From: WRDS01 sp964492775
Lineage (GTDB): Bacteria; Actinomycetota; Coriobacteriia; Anaerosomatales; PHET01
Assembly: GCA_964492775.1 (NCBI GenBank)
Contig: CAZBLH010000031.1
Coordinates: 1-19,233, forward strand
Length of the DNA stretch: 19,233 nucleotides
Reading direction: 5' to 3'
The notes under the pieces: model-generated
Databases searched by the model: none
What the model saw: the letters and a program-made list of their open reading frames with translations, nothing else
What the model was told of the DNA's origin: nothing
Position numbers and translations under genes: made by a program
Shown: in pieces, positions 8,183 to 15,268 of the stretch
How the letters are laid out: each line of letters begins with the position of its first letter
Position numbering within the stretch: the stretch's first letter is position 1

Positions 8183-8881
8183 CTACAGCACGTCGTCGAG
8201 AGAGCGCAGCGCGACCGGCTCGAGCGCGAAGAACGGCTCGCCCGCAACCACGCGCGCAAGGTTGCCCCACTGGCCCGCAAGCTGCTCGACGAAACCGATC
8301 ACGTCACGGTTGCCCGGGTTGTCGACGAACTGGGACCGATACGCGGCGAGCGCCTCGAGCTTCCTCGGCAGCTCAGCCTCGCACTCGACGATGAAGCTCG
8401 GCTCCGCGATCACGCGCATGTGTACGGCAAGGTAGTGGAAGACCCGTGGCGGGAAGAACGGTTCCCCCGCCATCGAGGTCTTGGTGAACTTGGAGTAGAA
8501 GCGTGCGGCAAGGCAGATGTTGGCTGCCGCCACGTGATCGGGATGCGCGTCCGCCGGGTACGGGACGAAGACCATCCGCGGCCGGATCTCACGGAGCACC
8601 TCGGCGAGCTCGGTACGGGCCTCGACCGAATCGAACAGCTCGCGGTTAGGCTGCGACAGCGTCCGCCGGTACTCCACGCCGAGGATCCTTGCGGCTTCAG
8701 CCGACTCGGCGGCACGCGTCTCCTTCGAGCCGTACGGCGTTGGTTCGCCGTCGGTGAGGTCAACGATCGCTACCCTCTTCCCGGCAGCGGTCAGCTTCGC
8801 AACCGTGGCTCCCATCCCAATTTCAACGTCATCGGGATGCGCACCAATACAGACGGCGTCGAACAGCGCTTCAGCACTCAT
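8183..8881 (-). CDS. LmbE/PIG-L family N-deacetylase, BshB-like
   Basis: A 232-residue protein. The zinc-site motif A-H-P-D-D-V-E-I-G is at residues 14-22 and the second motif D-A-H-P-D-H at 111-116. D-L-T-D-G-E, E-A-A-R-I-L-G-V and A-Y-R-S-Q-F also resemble the BshB1 group that removes acetate from N-acetylglucosaminyl-malate in bacillithiol synthesis. MshB of mycothiol synthesis and PIG-L are in the same superfamily, so the substrate is an N-acetylglucosamine-type sugar conjugate but is not fixed. The start ATG at 8881 lies inside the end of the glycosyltransferase gene (11-base overlap), with AAGGA 11 bases upstream. An ATG at 8893 is possible but less like the family. The BshC-like gene follows 11 bases downstream. 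Confidence 0.88.
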   Translation of the reverse strand: MSAEALFDAVCIGAHPDDVEIGMGATVAKLTAAGKRVAIVDLTDGEPTPYGSKETRAAESAEAARILGVEYRRTLSQPNRELFDSVEARTELAEVLREIRPRMVFVPYPADAHPDHVAAANICLAARFYSKFTKTSMAGEPFFPPRVFHYLAVHMRVIAEPSFIVECEAELPRKLEALAAYRSQFVDNPGNRDVIGFVEQLAGQWGNLARVVAGEPFFALEPVALRSLDDVL

Positions 8882-9578
8882 CGCATGCACCATCCTTCGC
8901 GCGCCGCCAAACATCGAGGTAGTACTCAAGACGCTTGTCGGGATCGTCGAGGTCAGCGCCGAACGAGCGGTCACGGTCGCAGTAAATGCGCTCGACTGCC
9001 AGCTCGGTGACTGAAAGCCCTGCCTGCCACGCCTTCGCCCAGAGCTCAAGCGGCATGCCATACCCCGACTCCGACAGCGCCAGCCTGCCGAGCGCCGGGA
9101 CCGAGTACGCCTTGAAGCCGCAGAAGGCATCCGTAAGCGCCCACCCGGTGACCTCGTTGATCATCTGGGTGATCTTCGCGTTGATCTCGCGCCTACCGGG
9201 CGGCACATCGCCAAGCGCCCCATTCGCCGAGAGGTACCGGCTGCCGGAAACGATGTCGTACCCCCGATCGAGTGTGTCCAGGAACTCGGGGATATGCGCC
9301 GGCTCATGCTGCCCGTCGAAGTCCATCGTCACCAGACGCGAGATGCCCAGGCGCCCAGCCACGTCGAAACCGATGCGCAAGGCGCAGCCATAGCCGCAGT
9401 TGTGGTCGAGCCTGACGACGGAGATGTCGTCGTGCTTGGCAAGCACTGCCGGAGTCCCGTCATCGCTCCCGTCATCGATGACGATAATCTCGCCGGAGAA
9501 GTGCTGCCGAACCGCCTCGAGGACCGCGTCCACTGTAGGGGCCTCGTTGTAGACCGGCATGAGGACAGCGTCGCTCAC
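8871..9578 (-). CDS. Family-2 glycosyltransferase (dolichyl-phosphate-mannose-synthase-like)
   Basis: A 235-residue single-domain GT-A enzyme. It opens with L-M-P-V-Y-N-E-A and has D-D-G-S-D-D-G-T (about residues 36-43) and the metal/nucleotide-binding D-F-D-G-Q-H (about 87-92). G-S-R-Y follows, then D-A-F-C-G-F-K-A-Y near 150. These match the polyprenyl-phosphate or UDP-sugar glycosyltransferase group of DPM1-like enzymes. No membrane helices are seen, so it is probably cytoplasmic or peripheral. Acceptor and donor are unknown. It starts at GTG 9578, overlapping the OsmC-family stop by four bases (GTGA), and it overlaps the LmbE deacetylase gene by 11 bases. This indicates translational coupling and one pathway. 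It is not a family-4 BshA or MshA. Confidence 0.88.
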   Translation of the reverse strand: MSDAVLMPVYNEAPTVDAVLEAVRQHFSGEIIVIDDGSDDGTPAVLAKHDDISVVRLDHNCGYGCALRIGFDVAGRLGISRLVTMDFDGQHEPAHIPEFLDTLDRGYDIVSGSRYLSANGALGDVPPGRREINAKITQMINEVTGWALTDAFCGFKAYSVPALGRLALSESGYGMPLELWAKAWQAGLSVTELAVERIYCDRDRSFGADLDDPDKRLEYYLDVWRRAKDGACDEC

Positions 9579-10057
9579 GCGTCTACGCTCCCGCGTTCGG
9601 CTTCCAGAATGGAGAAGCCGGCCGGAGGGGCTTCCTCGATACGGAAGCTGATGGTCCGCTTCACCTGATCGTTGAGCATGTGGCCTACCGAACAGTACTT
9701 CGTCTCAGACAGCTCGAGCGCCCGCTCGACCGCGGCTGGATCGACGTTGTGGCCCGTGATCACGTACTCAAGCTGCACATCGGTGTAGATCTTGGGGAAC
9801 TCCTCGCGCTGCTCGGCGGTGACCACGACCTCGATGCCCCGCACATCCTGGCGCTTCTTCTCCAGGATTCCGATCAGATCCATGCCGGTACAGGCGGCGA
9901 GAGCGTGCAATACCACCTCAACCGGACGGATGCCACTCCCCTCACCCACGCCATGCGGGGCAGGCGGTGTGTCCATGACCAGACTGTGGCCGGCCTCATC
10001 AGTACCCACCCACTGCCTGCGGCCCGTCAAGCGGACCTTCGCTACGTTCGTAGACAT
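9575..10057 (-). CDS. OsmC/YhfA-family protein
   Basis: A 160-residue protein. The family's two redox-active cysteines are visible: C56 in L-A-A-C-T-G-M-D-L, at the start of the central helix, and C122 in K-Y-C-S-V-G-H-M-L. OsmC/Ohr enzymes reduce organic hydroperoxides with thiol cofactors; the YhfA-like branch, which this most resembles, is less well characterised. The start ATG at 10057 has AAGGAG six bases upstream; upstream in-frame ATGs overlap that site. It is the first gene of a tightly coupled set (glycosyltransferase, LmbE deacetylase, BshC-like protein), which fits a link to low-molecular-weight thiols. A hairpin just upstream (10081-10108) may end the pilT transcript or attenuate entry into this set. 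Confidence 0.88.
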   Translation of the reverse strand: MSTNVAKVRLTGRRQWVGTDEAGHSLVMDTPPAPHGVGEGSGIRPVEVVLHALAACTGMDLIGILEKKRQDVRGIEVVVTAEQREEFPKIYTDVQLEYVITGHNVDPAAVERALELSETKYCSVGHMLNDQVKRTISFRIEEAPPAGFSILEAERGSVDA

Positions 10058-10080
10058 CGTCATCTCCTTCATACACGAGA

Positions 10081-10108
10081 ACGGCGGACCCGGATTCGGG
10101 CCCGCCGT
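10081..10108 (-). terminator. Hairpin between the pilT-like gene and the OsmC-family gene
   Basis: ACGGCGG (10081-10087) pairs with CCGCCGT (10102-10108), and CCCG with CGGG inside it, with one A/C mismatch and loop GATT. The hairpin lies 29 bases after the pilT-like stop on the minus strand. No clear U-run follows, so it could be a terminator or a partial (read-through) one. Confidence 0.6.
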
Positions 10109-10137
10109 CGCGGTACATCCGATCCTTCATGACAATC

Positions 10138-11874
10138 TTAGAGCTTTCGGCCCATCATCTGCGCGAGCTCCCGAGGCTTCTTGGCTTTGCTGATCGCCTC
10201 TTCGAAGGTCACTTTGCCCGCCGTGAGCAGCCCCTTGAGGCTCTGGTCGAGCGTCTGCATGCCGAGCTGCGCGCCGCCTTGGATGATCGTCTCCATCTGA
10301 TGCGTCTTGCCCTCGCGGATAAGGTTCGAGATTGCAGGGATGCCGAGCATGATCTCCATGGCCATCACGCGGGATCGGCCATCGGTGGAGCGGAGCAGCG
10401 TCTGGGAGAGCACGCCCTCAAGAGTGGTCGAGAGCTGCATGCGAACCTGCTGCTGCTGATGCGGCGGGAACACGTCGATGACTCGGTCAACCGTCTCGGG
10501 ACCACCGGTTGTATGCAACGTCGCAAGCACCAAGTGGCCCGTCTCGGCCGCGGTGATGGCTGCCGAGATGGTCTCGAGGTCGCGCATCTCACCCACCAGG
10601 ATGACATCGGGGTCCTGACGCAGAATTCGCTTGAGCGCTGAGGCGAACGAGTGCGTGTCTTCTCCGACCTCGCGCTGGTTCACGTACGCCTTCTTGTTGC
10701 GGTGCATGAACTCGATCGGGTCTTCGAGCGTGATGATATGGACCGGGCGGGTCTCGTTGATGTGGTCGATCATCGCTGCGAGCGTGGTCGACTTGCCCGA
10801 GCCGGTCGGCCCGGTCACCAGCACGAGCCCCCTGGGGCGGTCCGCCAGCGTACGGCAGACGGCGGGAAGGTGCAGGTCCTCGAGCGTCGGAATCTCAATC
10901 GGGATCACTCGGAAGGCCGCCCCGATGGAGTTGCGTTGCTGAAACACGTTGGCGCGGAAGCGCGAGAGTCCAGGGATTGAGTACGCGAAGTCGAGCTCCA
11001 GCTCGGTCTCGAAGCGACGCCTCTGCTCTTCGGAGAGGAGCGAAAAGATCATCTCCATGGTGTCGCGCGGCGTGAGCGGCCGAACGTTCTCGACCGGGAT
11101 AATGTCGCCTCGCTGGCGCAAGCCAGGAGGACTCCCGGACGTGATGTGCAGGTCCGAGCCTCCGCGCTGCAGCAGCAGACGCAGGAGATCGTCAATGTGC
11201 GGGATCTCGTTGGGCGCGAGATCGGGCAACCTGGCCGAGTCACCGCAGACCGACATGTCACCGAACTTACTAGGCACCGCGTGGACGCTAGAGTCCTGCG
11301 CCGGCTTCGAGTAGCCGGACAGCGGCGCTGACTGCGCGGGCGCAGCGGCAGGCGCGGGGTCAGGGCGTTCGGACGGTGTCGGCTGCGGCGCCAGCTCCGT
11401 GACCGGAGCCGCTTCAGGTGCGACCGGCGCGGGGGATGGCAACGCCGGCTCCCCGGGGTCGGCACTCACCGAGACCGGCGCCGTCGGAGCGGACACCTGT
11501 CCGCCGATAAGCGCGGTGATCTTGCTGACGACCGCATCGAGCGGGCCGCTCGCCGGAAACTGAGCTGAGGCGCCAGCCTGCCGCGCTTTGAGCGCGGAAG
11601 CCTCGCTCGGCTCGAGCGTCATGATCACAACCGGCACGTCACGAGTCTGCGGACTCGCCTTGAGCTGCTGCGTGAGCGCGTAGCCGCCGGGACCGGAAAG
11701 CTCCGCATCGACCAGGATCGCATCAGGTGTCTCGGCTGAGAGAACGCCGAGCGCATCAGGTCCCGATGACGCGGATTTCACGAACACGCCGGAACCGCTC
11801 TGAGCGAACATGTTCTTGATCTGTTCCACAAGCGTGGAATCCTCGTGGACGACCAGCAGCATTTTGCCCCTCAC
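10138..11874 (-). CDS. PilT-type twitching ATPase with N-terminal receiver-like domain
   Basis: A 578-residue protein, much longer than ordinary PilT (about 350). Residues about 5-122 form a CheY-like receiver fold: acidic H-E-D at 10-12, probable phospho-acceptor D56 in L-V-D-A-E-L and Thr86 in I-M-T. The conserved Lys is missing, and the sequence there is F-P-A-S-G-P. A Pro/Ala-rich linker (about 127-203) follows. The PilT part has the N-terminal L-L-Q-R-G-G-S-D-L-H-I, Walker A G-P-T-G-S-G-K-S-T (355-363), L-E-D-P-I-E-F, R-Q-D-P-D-V-I-L-V-G-E-M-R-D (419-432) and L-A-T-L-H-T (450-455). PilT hexamers power type IV pilus retraction at the inner membrane. The GTG at 11874 is chosen for its perfect AGGAGG eight bases upstream; an ATG four codons later has GAGGGG. 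Confidence 0.92.
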   Translation of the reverse strand: MRGKMLLVVHEDSTLVEQIKNMFAQSGSGVFVKSASSGPDALGVLSAETPDAILVDAELSGPGGYALTQQLKASPQTRDVPVVIMTLEPSEASALKARQAGASAQFPASGPLDAVVSKITALIGGQVSAPTAPVSVSADPGEPALPSPAPVAPEAAPVTELAPQPTPSERPDPAPAAAPAQSAPLSGYSKPAQDSSVHAVPSKFGDMSVCGDSARLPDLAPNEIPHIDDLLRLLLQRGGSDLHITSGSPPGLRQRGDIIPVENVRPLTPRDTMEMIFSLLSEEQRRRFETELELDFAYSIPGLSRFRANVFQQRNSIGAAFRVIPIEIPTLEDLHLPAVCRTLADRPRGLVLVTGPTGSGKSTTLAAMIDHINETRPVHIITLEDPIEFMHRNKKAYVNQREVGEDTHSFASALKRILRQDPDVILVGEMRDLETISAAITAAETGHLVLATLHTTGGPETVDRVIDVFPPHQQQQVRMQLSTTLEGVLSQTLLRSTDGRSRVMAMEIMLGIPAISNLIREGKTHQMETIIQGGAQLGMQTLDQSLKGLLTAGKVTFEEAISKAKKPRELAQMMGRKL

Positions 11875-12031
11875 TGAGGCGACCTCCTCGGCAGCGACCG
11901 GACCCTGATTGAACACTTTACAGGTAACAAGTTCCCCCTGCGTATGGGTATCGGAAGCAAACGCTCGTCCCTCAAGTATGTGAACCGAGTTACGATGAGC
12001 CCGGAAGACACACACGAGCTGGAGGAACCGC

Positions 12032-13375
12032 TTGCCCGAAACCGTTTCCCTGCACTCCCTCGCGTTCGGCGGTGATGCCGTCGGACGGCTTGCTGACGGC
12101 CGTGTCGTGTTCGTTCCCGACGGCTGCCCTGGCGATACCGTCCAGATTCAGGTCACCGAGGATCACGGGCGCTATGTGCGGGCATCCATCAAGCGAATCG
12201 TCGACCCCTCGCCATCGCGAGTCGAGCCTCCATGCCCGTACTTCGGGGAGTGTGGCGGCTGCCAGTGGCAACATATCTCCTACTCGGCTCAGCTCGAGGC
12301 GAAGCGGACGATGGTCGTCGATGCGCTAGAGCGGATCGGCTCATGGAAGGGCGCAAACGAGCTCGTATCAGCGGCGGTGCGGTCTGACGCCGAGTACGGG
12401 TACCGGAACAAGATCGAGCTCGTATCCGGAGCAGGCAACGGCGGAGAACCCGACCCACACCACAGCGGCAAGCTCACTCTCGGTTACCATGCCGTGCGAA
12501 GCGATCGCATCGTGCCCGTCGACACCTGCCTGCTTCTCCCCGCCAGCCTGAGGAAGGCGCCGAAGGCCCTCTCGGGTGCGCTCAGATACCTGTCCGGCGA
12601 GCGCGACCTTGGCGTCACCCGGGTCTCGCTCCGCGCTGCGCACCACACGCGTGACGTTGAGATCGCCCTGTGGACACCTGCAGGGCCCTTCCCTCGCGCC
12701 GCAGGCGCTCGGGTACTCGGGCAAGCGCTGAAGTCGACGAGCCTGACGCGAGTGCTGTACCGCGGCGACCCCGCTCGGCGGGACGTGTCCAAGGTGGAGG
12801 TCCTCAGCGGCAAGGGCAACTGGCGAGAGCGTGTCTCGGGGTTCACCTACGCCGTCTCGTCGCCGTCCTTCTTCCAAACCAACACCCGTGCTGCCGAGCG
12901 GCTCGTCGAACGAGTCCTCGACTATCTCTCCCCCGATGGCGCCGACCGGGTGCTGGACCTCTACTCGGGCGTCGGGACCTTCACCCTCCCACTCGCCGAG
13001 CTTGCCGCAGAGGTAGTTGCGGTGGAGTCGTATGGACACGCGGTGCGTGACCTTCGACGCAATCTCGAATCGAACCAGCTATGGGCCGAGGTGATCGGCG
13101 GAGATGCCGCCAGGGAGATCGAGAGCCTAGGTCACTTCGACCTGGTGGTCGTGGACCCGCCACGGGCAGGGCTGGATCCTGGCGTGATCCGCGCGCTCGG
13201 AAACGCACGTCCGCGCACCCTCGCGTATGTGTCGTGCGATCCTGCCACTCTTGCGCGGGACAGCAAGAGACTAGCCGAACGGGGGTTCCGCCTCACAAGC
13301 GTCACCCCCGTCGACCTGTTCCCGCAGACATTCCACGTCGAGTGCGTCGCGCGTTTCGACGCGGCAGAGCAGTGA
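12032..13375 (+). CDS. 23S rRNA/tRNA (uracil-5-)-methyltransferase, RlmD/TrmA family
   Basis: A 447-residue protein starting at TTG 12032 with GGAGG six bases upstream. The N-terminal TRAM domain (about 1-58) is followed by an iron-sulfur motif C68-P-Y-F-G-E-C74-G-G-C77, with a fourth Cys at 166 in D-T-C-L, the same arrangement as in E. coli RumA. The C-terminal SAM methyltransferase fold has L-D-L-Y-S-G-V-G-T-F (308-317) and V-V-V-D-P-P-R-A-G-L-D (372-382). The catalytic nucleophile is C402 in V-S-C-D-P-A-T-L, and the general-base Glu lies near 437 in F-H-V-E-C. The enzyme makes 5-methyluridine in RNA. The exact target (U1939 or U747 of 23S rRNA, or U54 of tRNA) cannot be set from sequence. 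It is divergent from the pilT-like gene and ends 9 bases from the convergent cytochrome-b5-like gene. Confidence 0.92.
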   Translation: MPETVSLHSLAFGGDAVGRLADGRVVFVPDGCPGDTVQIQVTEDHGRYVRASIKRIVDPSPSRVEPPCPYFGECGGCQWQHISYSAQLEAKRTMVVDALERIGSWKGANELVSAAVRSDAEYGYRNKIELVSGAGNGGEPDPHHSGKLTLGYHAVRSDRIVPVDTCLLLPASLRKAPKALSGALRYLSGERDLGVTRVSLRAAHHTRDVEIALWTPAGPFPRAAGARVLGQALKSTSLTRVLYRGDPARRDVSKVEVLSGKGNWRERVSGFTYAVSSPSFFQTNTRAAERLVERVLDYLSPDGADRVLDLYSGVGTFTLPLAELAAEVVAVESYGHAVRDLRRNLESNQLWAEVIGGDAAREIESLGHFDLVVVDPPRAGLDPGVIRALGNARPRTLAYVSCDPATLARDSKRLAERGFRLTSVTPVDLFPQTFHVECVARFDAAEQ

Positions 13376-13384
13376 ACGCTGGCG

Positions 13385-13612
13385 TCAGACGAGCCGTCCA
13401 ACCTCCGGGAAGTCCGTGACATACACGTCGTGAGGCGCATCGTCGTGCTCGGCAGTAAGATCCGCGCCTGCCTGATGCATGCCTTCGTGATCGCCCTCCG
13501 GCCACATCGCACTCTCGGTCACGTCGTAGACGGTTCCGTTGAACGCCACATAGGCGGGCTTCCCGCCGGTGCCATCGAACTGTGCCAGCTCCTCGGCAGT
13601 GAACTCTTTCAT
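13385..13612 (-). CDS. Cytochrome-b5-like heme/steroid-binding domain protein
   Basis: A 75-residue single-domain protein. It begins M-K-E-F-T-A-E-E-L-A-Q-F-D-G and shows P-A-Y-V-A-F-N-G-T-V-Y-D-V-T, then W-P-E-G-D-H-E-G-M-H-Q-A-G-A-D-L-T. This is the pattern of the small prokaryotic cytochrome-b5-like family, in which the His-rich H-x-G-x-H segment is the candidate heme site. No signal peptide is present, so it is probably cytoplasmic. The ATG at 13612 has AAGGAG five bases upstream. It lies 104 bases downstream of the Crp-like gene on the same strand, so it may share regulation. Heme binding and redox role are not shown by the sequence alone. Confidence 0.85.
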   Translation of the reverse strand: MKEFTAEELAQFDGTGGKPAYVAFNGTVYDVTESAMWPEGDHEGMHQAGADLTAEHDDAPHDVYVTDFPEVGRLV

Positions 13613-13716
13613 CGCATCTCCTTCGCGCGACATGCCTTCCCGATGCTACCTGAGAAGTTTGTCACCGATTGCGCTCAGGGTGAAACCCGCCGAGAAGAGC
13701 CGTGCCTTCGGAGCCG

Positions 13717-14421
13717 CTACCGCTGGGACGGCTGAAGCATGCTTGTGAGCGAGTCCAGATCCACGCTGATGCGACGGCCCTCGGTCGTCACGACACCCTT
13801 GCGCGCAAGCGAGGAGATCACCCGGCTCGCCGTCTCGCGCGAGGTGCCTGCGAGAGTGGCGATGTCGTAGTGCGTCATCCCCTCGATCGCTGGGCTGCCC
13901 AGATCCTCGACACCTTCGGACGCGGCGCTGAGTATCACCCTCATGACGCGATGAGTTGCGTCATGGAACGCCATGTCCTCCAAGCGCGAGATGGTCTGGC
14001 GCAGCCGTGCGGAGAGCGTGGAGATGATGGAGAGCGCGAGCCTCGGCTCGGCCCGCACGGCGTCGCACAGATGCTCGGCGGTGAGGACGAGTACCTCGAC
14101 ATCGGTAAGCGCGTATACGTCGGCGCTACGCGGCAGGCTGTCAACGAGTGCGGTCTCATTGAAGTGCGCAGGGGCTTCGATGTGATGGAGCACGATTTCA
14201 CGGCCCTCACCACTTGTCAGCGAGACCTTGACGCGTCCGGCGACGAGCAGATACATGCAATGCATGGTGTCGCCGCGCTCGACTATGAGCGCGCCTTTGG
14301 GGTAACGTCGCACCTCGACCATGTTCGCTAGAGCCTTGAGACCGTCCCCCGGAAGATCCGAGAACGCGGGCAGGGTTCCGAGCTTGGCGGCGATGCCTTC
14401 TATGCGTGCAACTGTGTCCAT
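13717..14421 (-). CDS. Crp/Fnr-family transcriptional regulator, CRP-like
   Basis: A 234-residue protein. The cyclic-nucleotide-binding beta-roll (about 15-130) keeps E89 and P-R98-S99-A, equivalent to E72, R82 and S83 of E. coli CRP. In the long helix T143 aligns with CRP T127, but the following Ser is Ile. The Gly before E89 is Asn. The C-terminal winged helix has T-S-R-E-T-A-S-R-V; R195, E196 and R200 match CRP R180, E181 and R185, which read TGTGA. No Cys cluster is present, so it is not an FNR-type oxygen sensor. The start at ATG 14421 has no clear ribosome binding site, but upstream GTG 14460 lies inside an operator. Two CRP-type palindromes in the upstream region suggest autoregulation. 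Confidence 0.9.
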   Translation of the reverse strand: MDTVARIEGIAAKLGTLPAFSDLPGDGLKALANMVEVRRYPKGALIVERGDTMHCMYLLVAGRVKVSLTSGEGREIVLHHIEAPAHFNETALVDSLPRSADVYALTDVEVLVLTAEHLCDAVRAEPRLALSIISTLSARLRQTISRLEDMAFHDATHRVMRVILSAASEGVEDLGSPAIEGMTHYDIATLAGTSRETASRVISSLARKGVVTTEGRRISVDLDSLTSMLQPSQR

Positions 14422-14445
14422 GGTGAAGGTATCGGCCAGTCGGTC

Positions 14446-14461
14446 TGTGATATTGAGCACA
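14446..14461. promoter_or_regulatory. CRP-type operator, proximal to the Crp-like gene
   Basis: TGTGA-TATTGA-GCACA is an inverted repeat with one mismatch from TGTGA-N6-TCACA. It lies 25 bases before the Crp-like start codon and overlaps the region where its promoter must be, so binding here would probably repress. Confidence 0.6.
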
Positions 14462-14468
14462 GTTTTTC

Positions 14469-14484
14469 TGTGATTCCAATCACA
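14469..14484. promoter_or_regulatory. CRP-type operator, perfect palindrome
   Basis: TGTGA-TTCCAA-TCACA is an exact match to the CRP consensus half-sites and spacing. Its centre is 23 bases from the centre of the neighbouring site. It is 54 bases before the HAD-hydrolase start and 48 bases before the Crp-like start, so it can control both divergent genes. Confidence 0.75.
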
Positions 14485-14537
14485 TGCGGTCGCCACCCCG
14501 CGACCAGCGTCACCACGCGACTCAAGGAAGGACCGCG

Positions 14538-15239
14538 ATGATCTCGGCAATCCTCTTCGACCTCGACGGAACGCTGCTCGACCTGGATCTCAATCACTTC
14601 CTGCGCGAGTACTTCAACCTGCTCGGCCCTGTGGTCGGCGAACTCGCGGGCACCTCCGCCGAGCAAGCACTCCAGGCGGTGGTCCGAGGTACCGACGCAA
14701 TGATGGCGCAGCACCCTGCGCACACCAACGAAGAGGCGTTCCGCCAGTCGTTCCTCGATTCGACCGGGATCGACATCGCCGACCCCCATCCCGCAGCGGT
14801 ACTCGACAGTTTCTACGCCGAGGTGTTCCCCGCACTTCGGGGAGACAAGGGACCACGACCGGGTGCCACCGAAGCCCTCGAAGCCGCACGCGCAACTGAG
14901 CTGAAGCTCGTCGTAGCTACGAATCCGATCTTCCCGCGCCGGGCGGTGGATGAGCGAGCGCGCTGGGCCGGCGTGGACACTGCCACTTTCGCGCATGTGA
15001 CGAGCTACGAGAACTCGACGTCGTGTAAACCCCATGCGAGTTACTTCGCCGAGATCGCCGAGCGCATCGGTGTCGCAAGCGAGGAGTGCTTGATGGTCGG
15101 CGACGACCCGGAACTCGACCTGGCAGCGGCGTCAGCAGGAATGCAGACCTACTACGTGGGGCAGGGTGAACCGGCCGCGGCAGACCGCATCGGCGACCTG
15201 TTCGATCTGGCGAGGTTCATCGGCGATCTGCCCCGGTAG
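14538..15239 (+). CDS. HAD-superfamily hydrolase (phosphatase-like)
   Basis: A 233-residue protein with all four HAD motifs: F-D-L-D-G-T at 7-12 (nucleophile and acid/base Asp), V-A-T-N-P near 133 (Thr in motif II), K-P near 162 (motif III Lys) and V-G-D-D-P-E-L-D near 188 (motif IV acids). A helical cap of about 80 residues sits between motifs I and II. This places it in subfamily I, with phosphoglycolate-phosphatase-like and related small-molecule phosphatases; the substrate is not deducible. The ATG at 14538 has AAGGACC seven bases upstream and starts the protein directly at motif I. Its promoter region contains the two CRP-type operators, so it is probably controlled by the divergent Crp-like protein. 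Confidence 0.9.
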   Translation: MISAILFDLDGTLLDLDLNHFLREYFNLLGPVVGELAGTSAEQALQAVVRGTDAMMAQHPAHTNEEAFRQSFLDSTGIDIADPHPAAVLDSFYAEVFPALRGDKGPRPGATEALEAARATELKLVVATNPIFPRRAVDERARWAGVDTATFAHVTSYENSTSCKPHASYFAEIAERIGVASEECLMVGDDPELDLAAASAGMQTYYVGQGEPAAADRIGDLFDLARFIGDLPR

Positions 15240-15268
15240 CTCCTGCGAGAATCGCGCCGACGGAGCGC

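Noticed and set aside
6591..8881. A complete bacillithiol operon
   Set aside because: No BshA-type glycosyltransferase is present and the BshC-like protein is a distant subfamily, so only a pathway resemblance is claimed.
6903..9010. Long plus-strand frames (6903-7769, 7970-9010)
   Set aside because: They are antisense to the BshC-like and LmbE genes, which carry conserved motifs. The products are Arg/Glu/His-rich without a fold.
11978..11994. TGTGA-N6-TTACG near the gap between the pilT-like and methyltransferase genes as a third CRP-type site
   Set aside because: The second half-site matches only three of five bases, which is expected by chance.
13698..13733. AGCCGT...ACGGCT inverted repeat as terminator after the Crp-like gene
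   Set aside because: The stem is only six base pairs with a loop of about 24 bases and no T-run.
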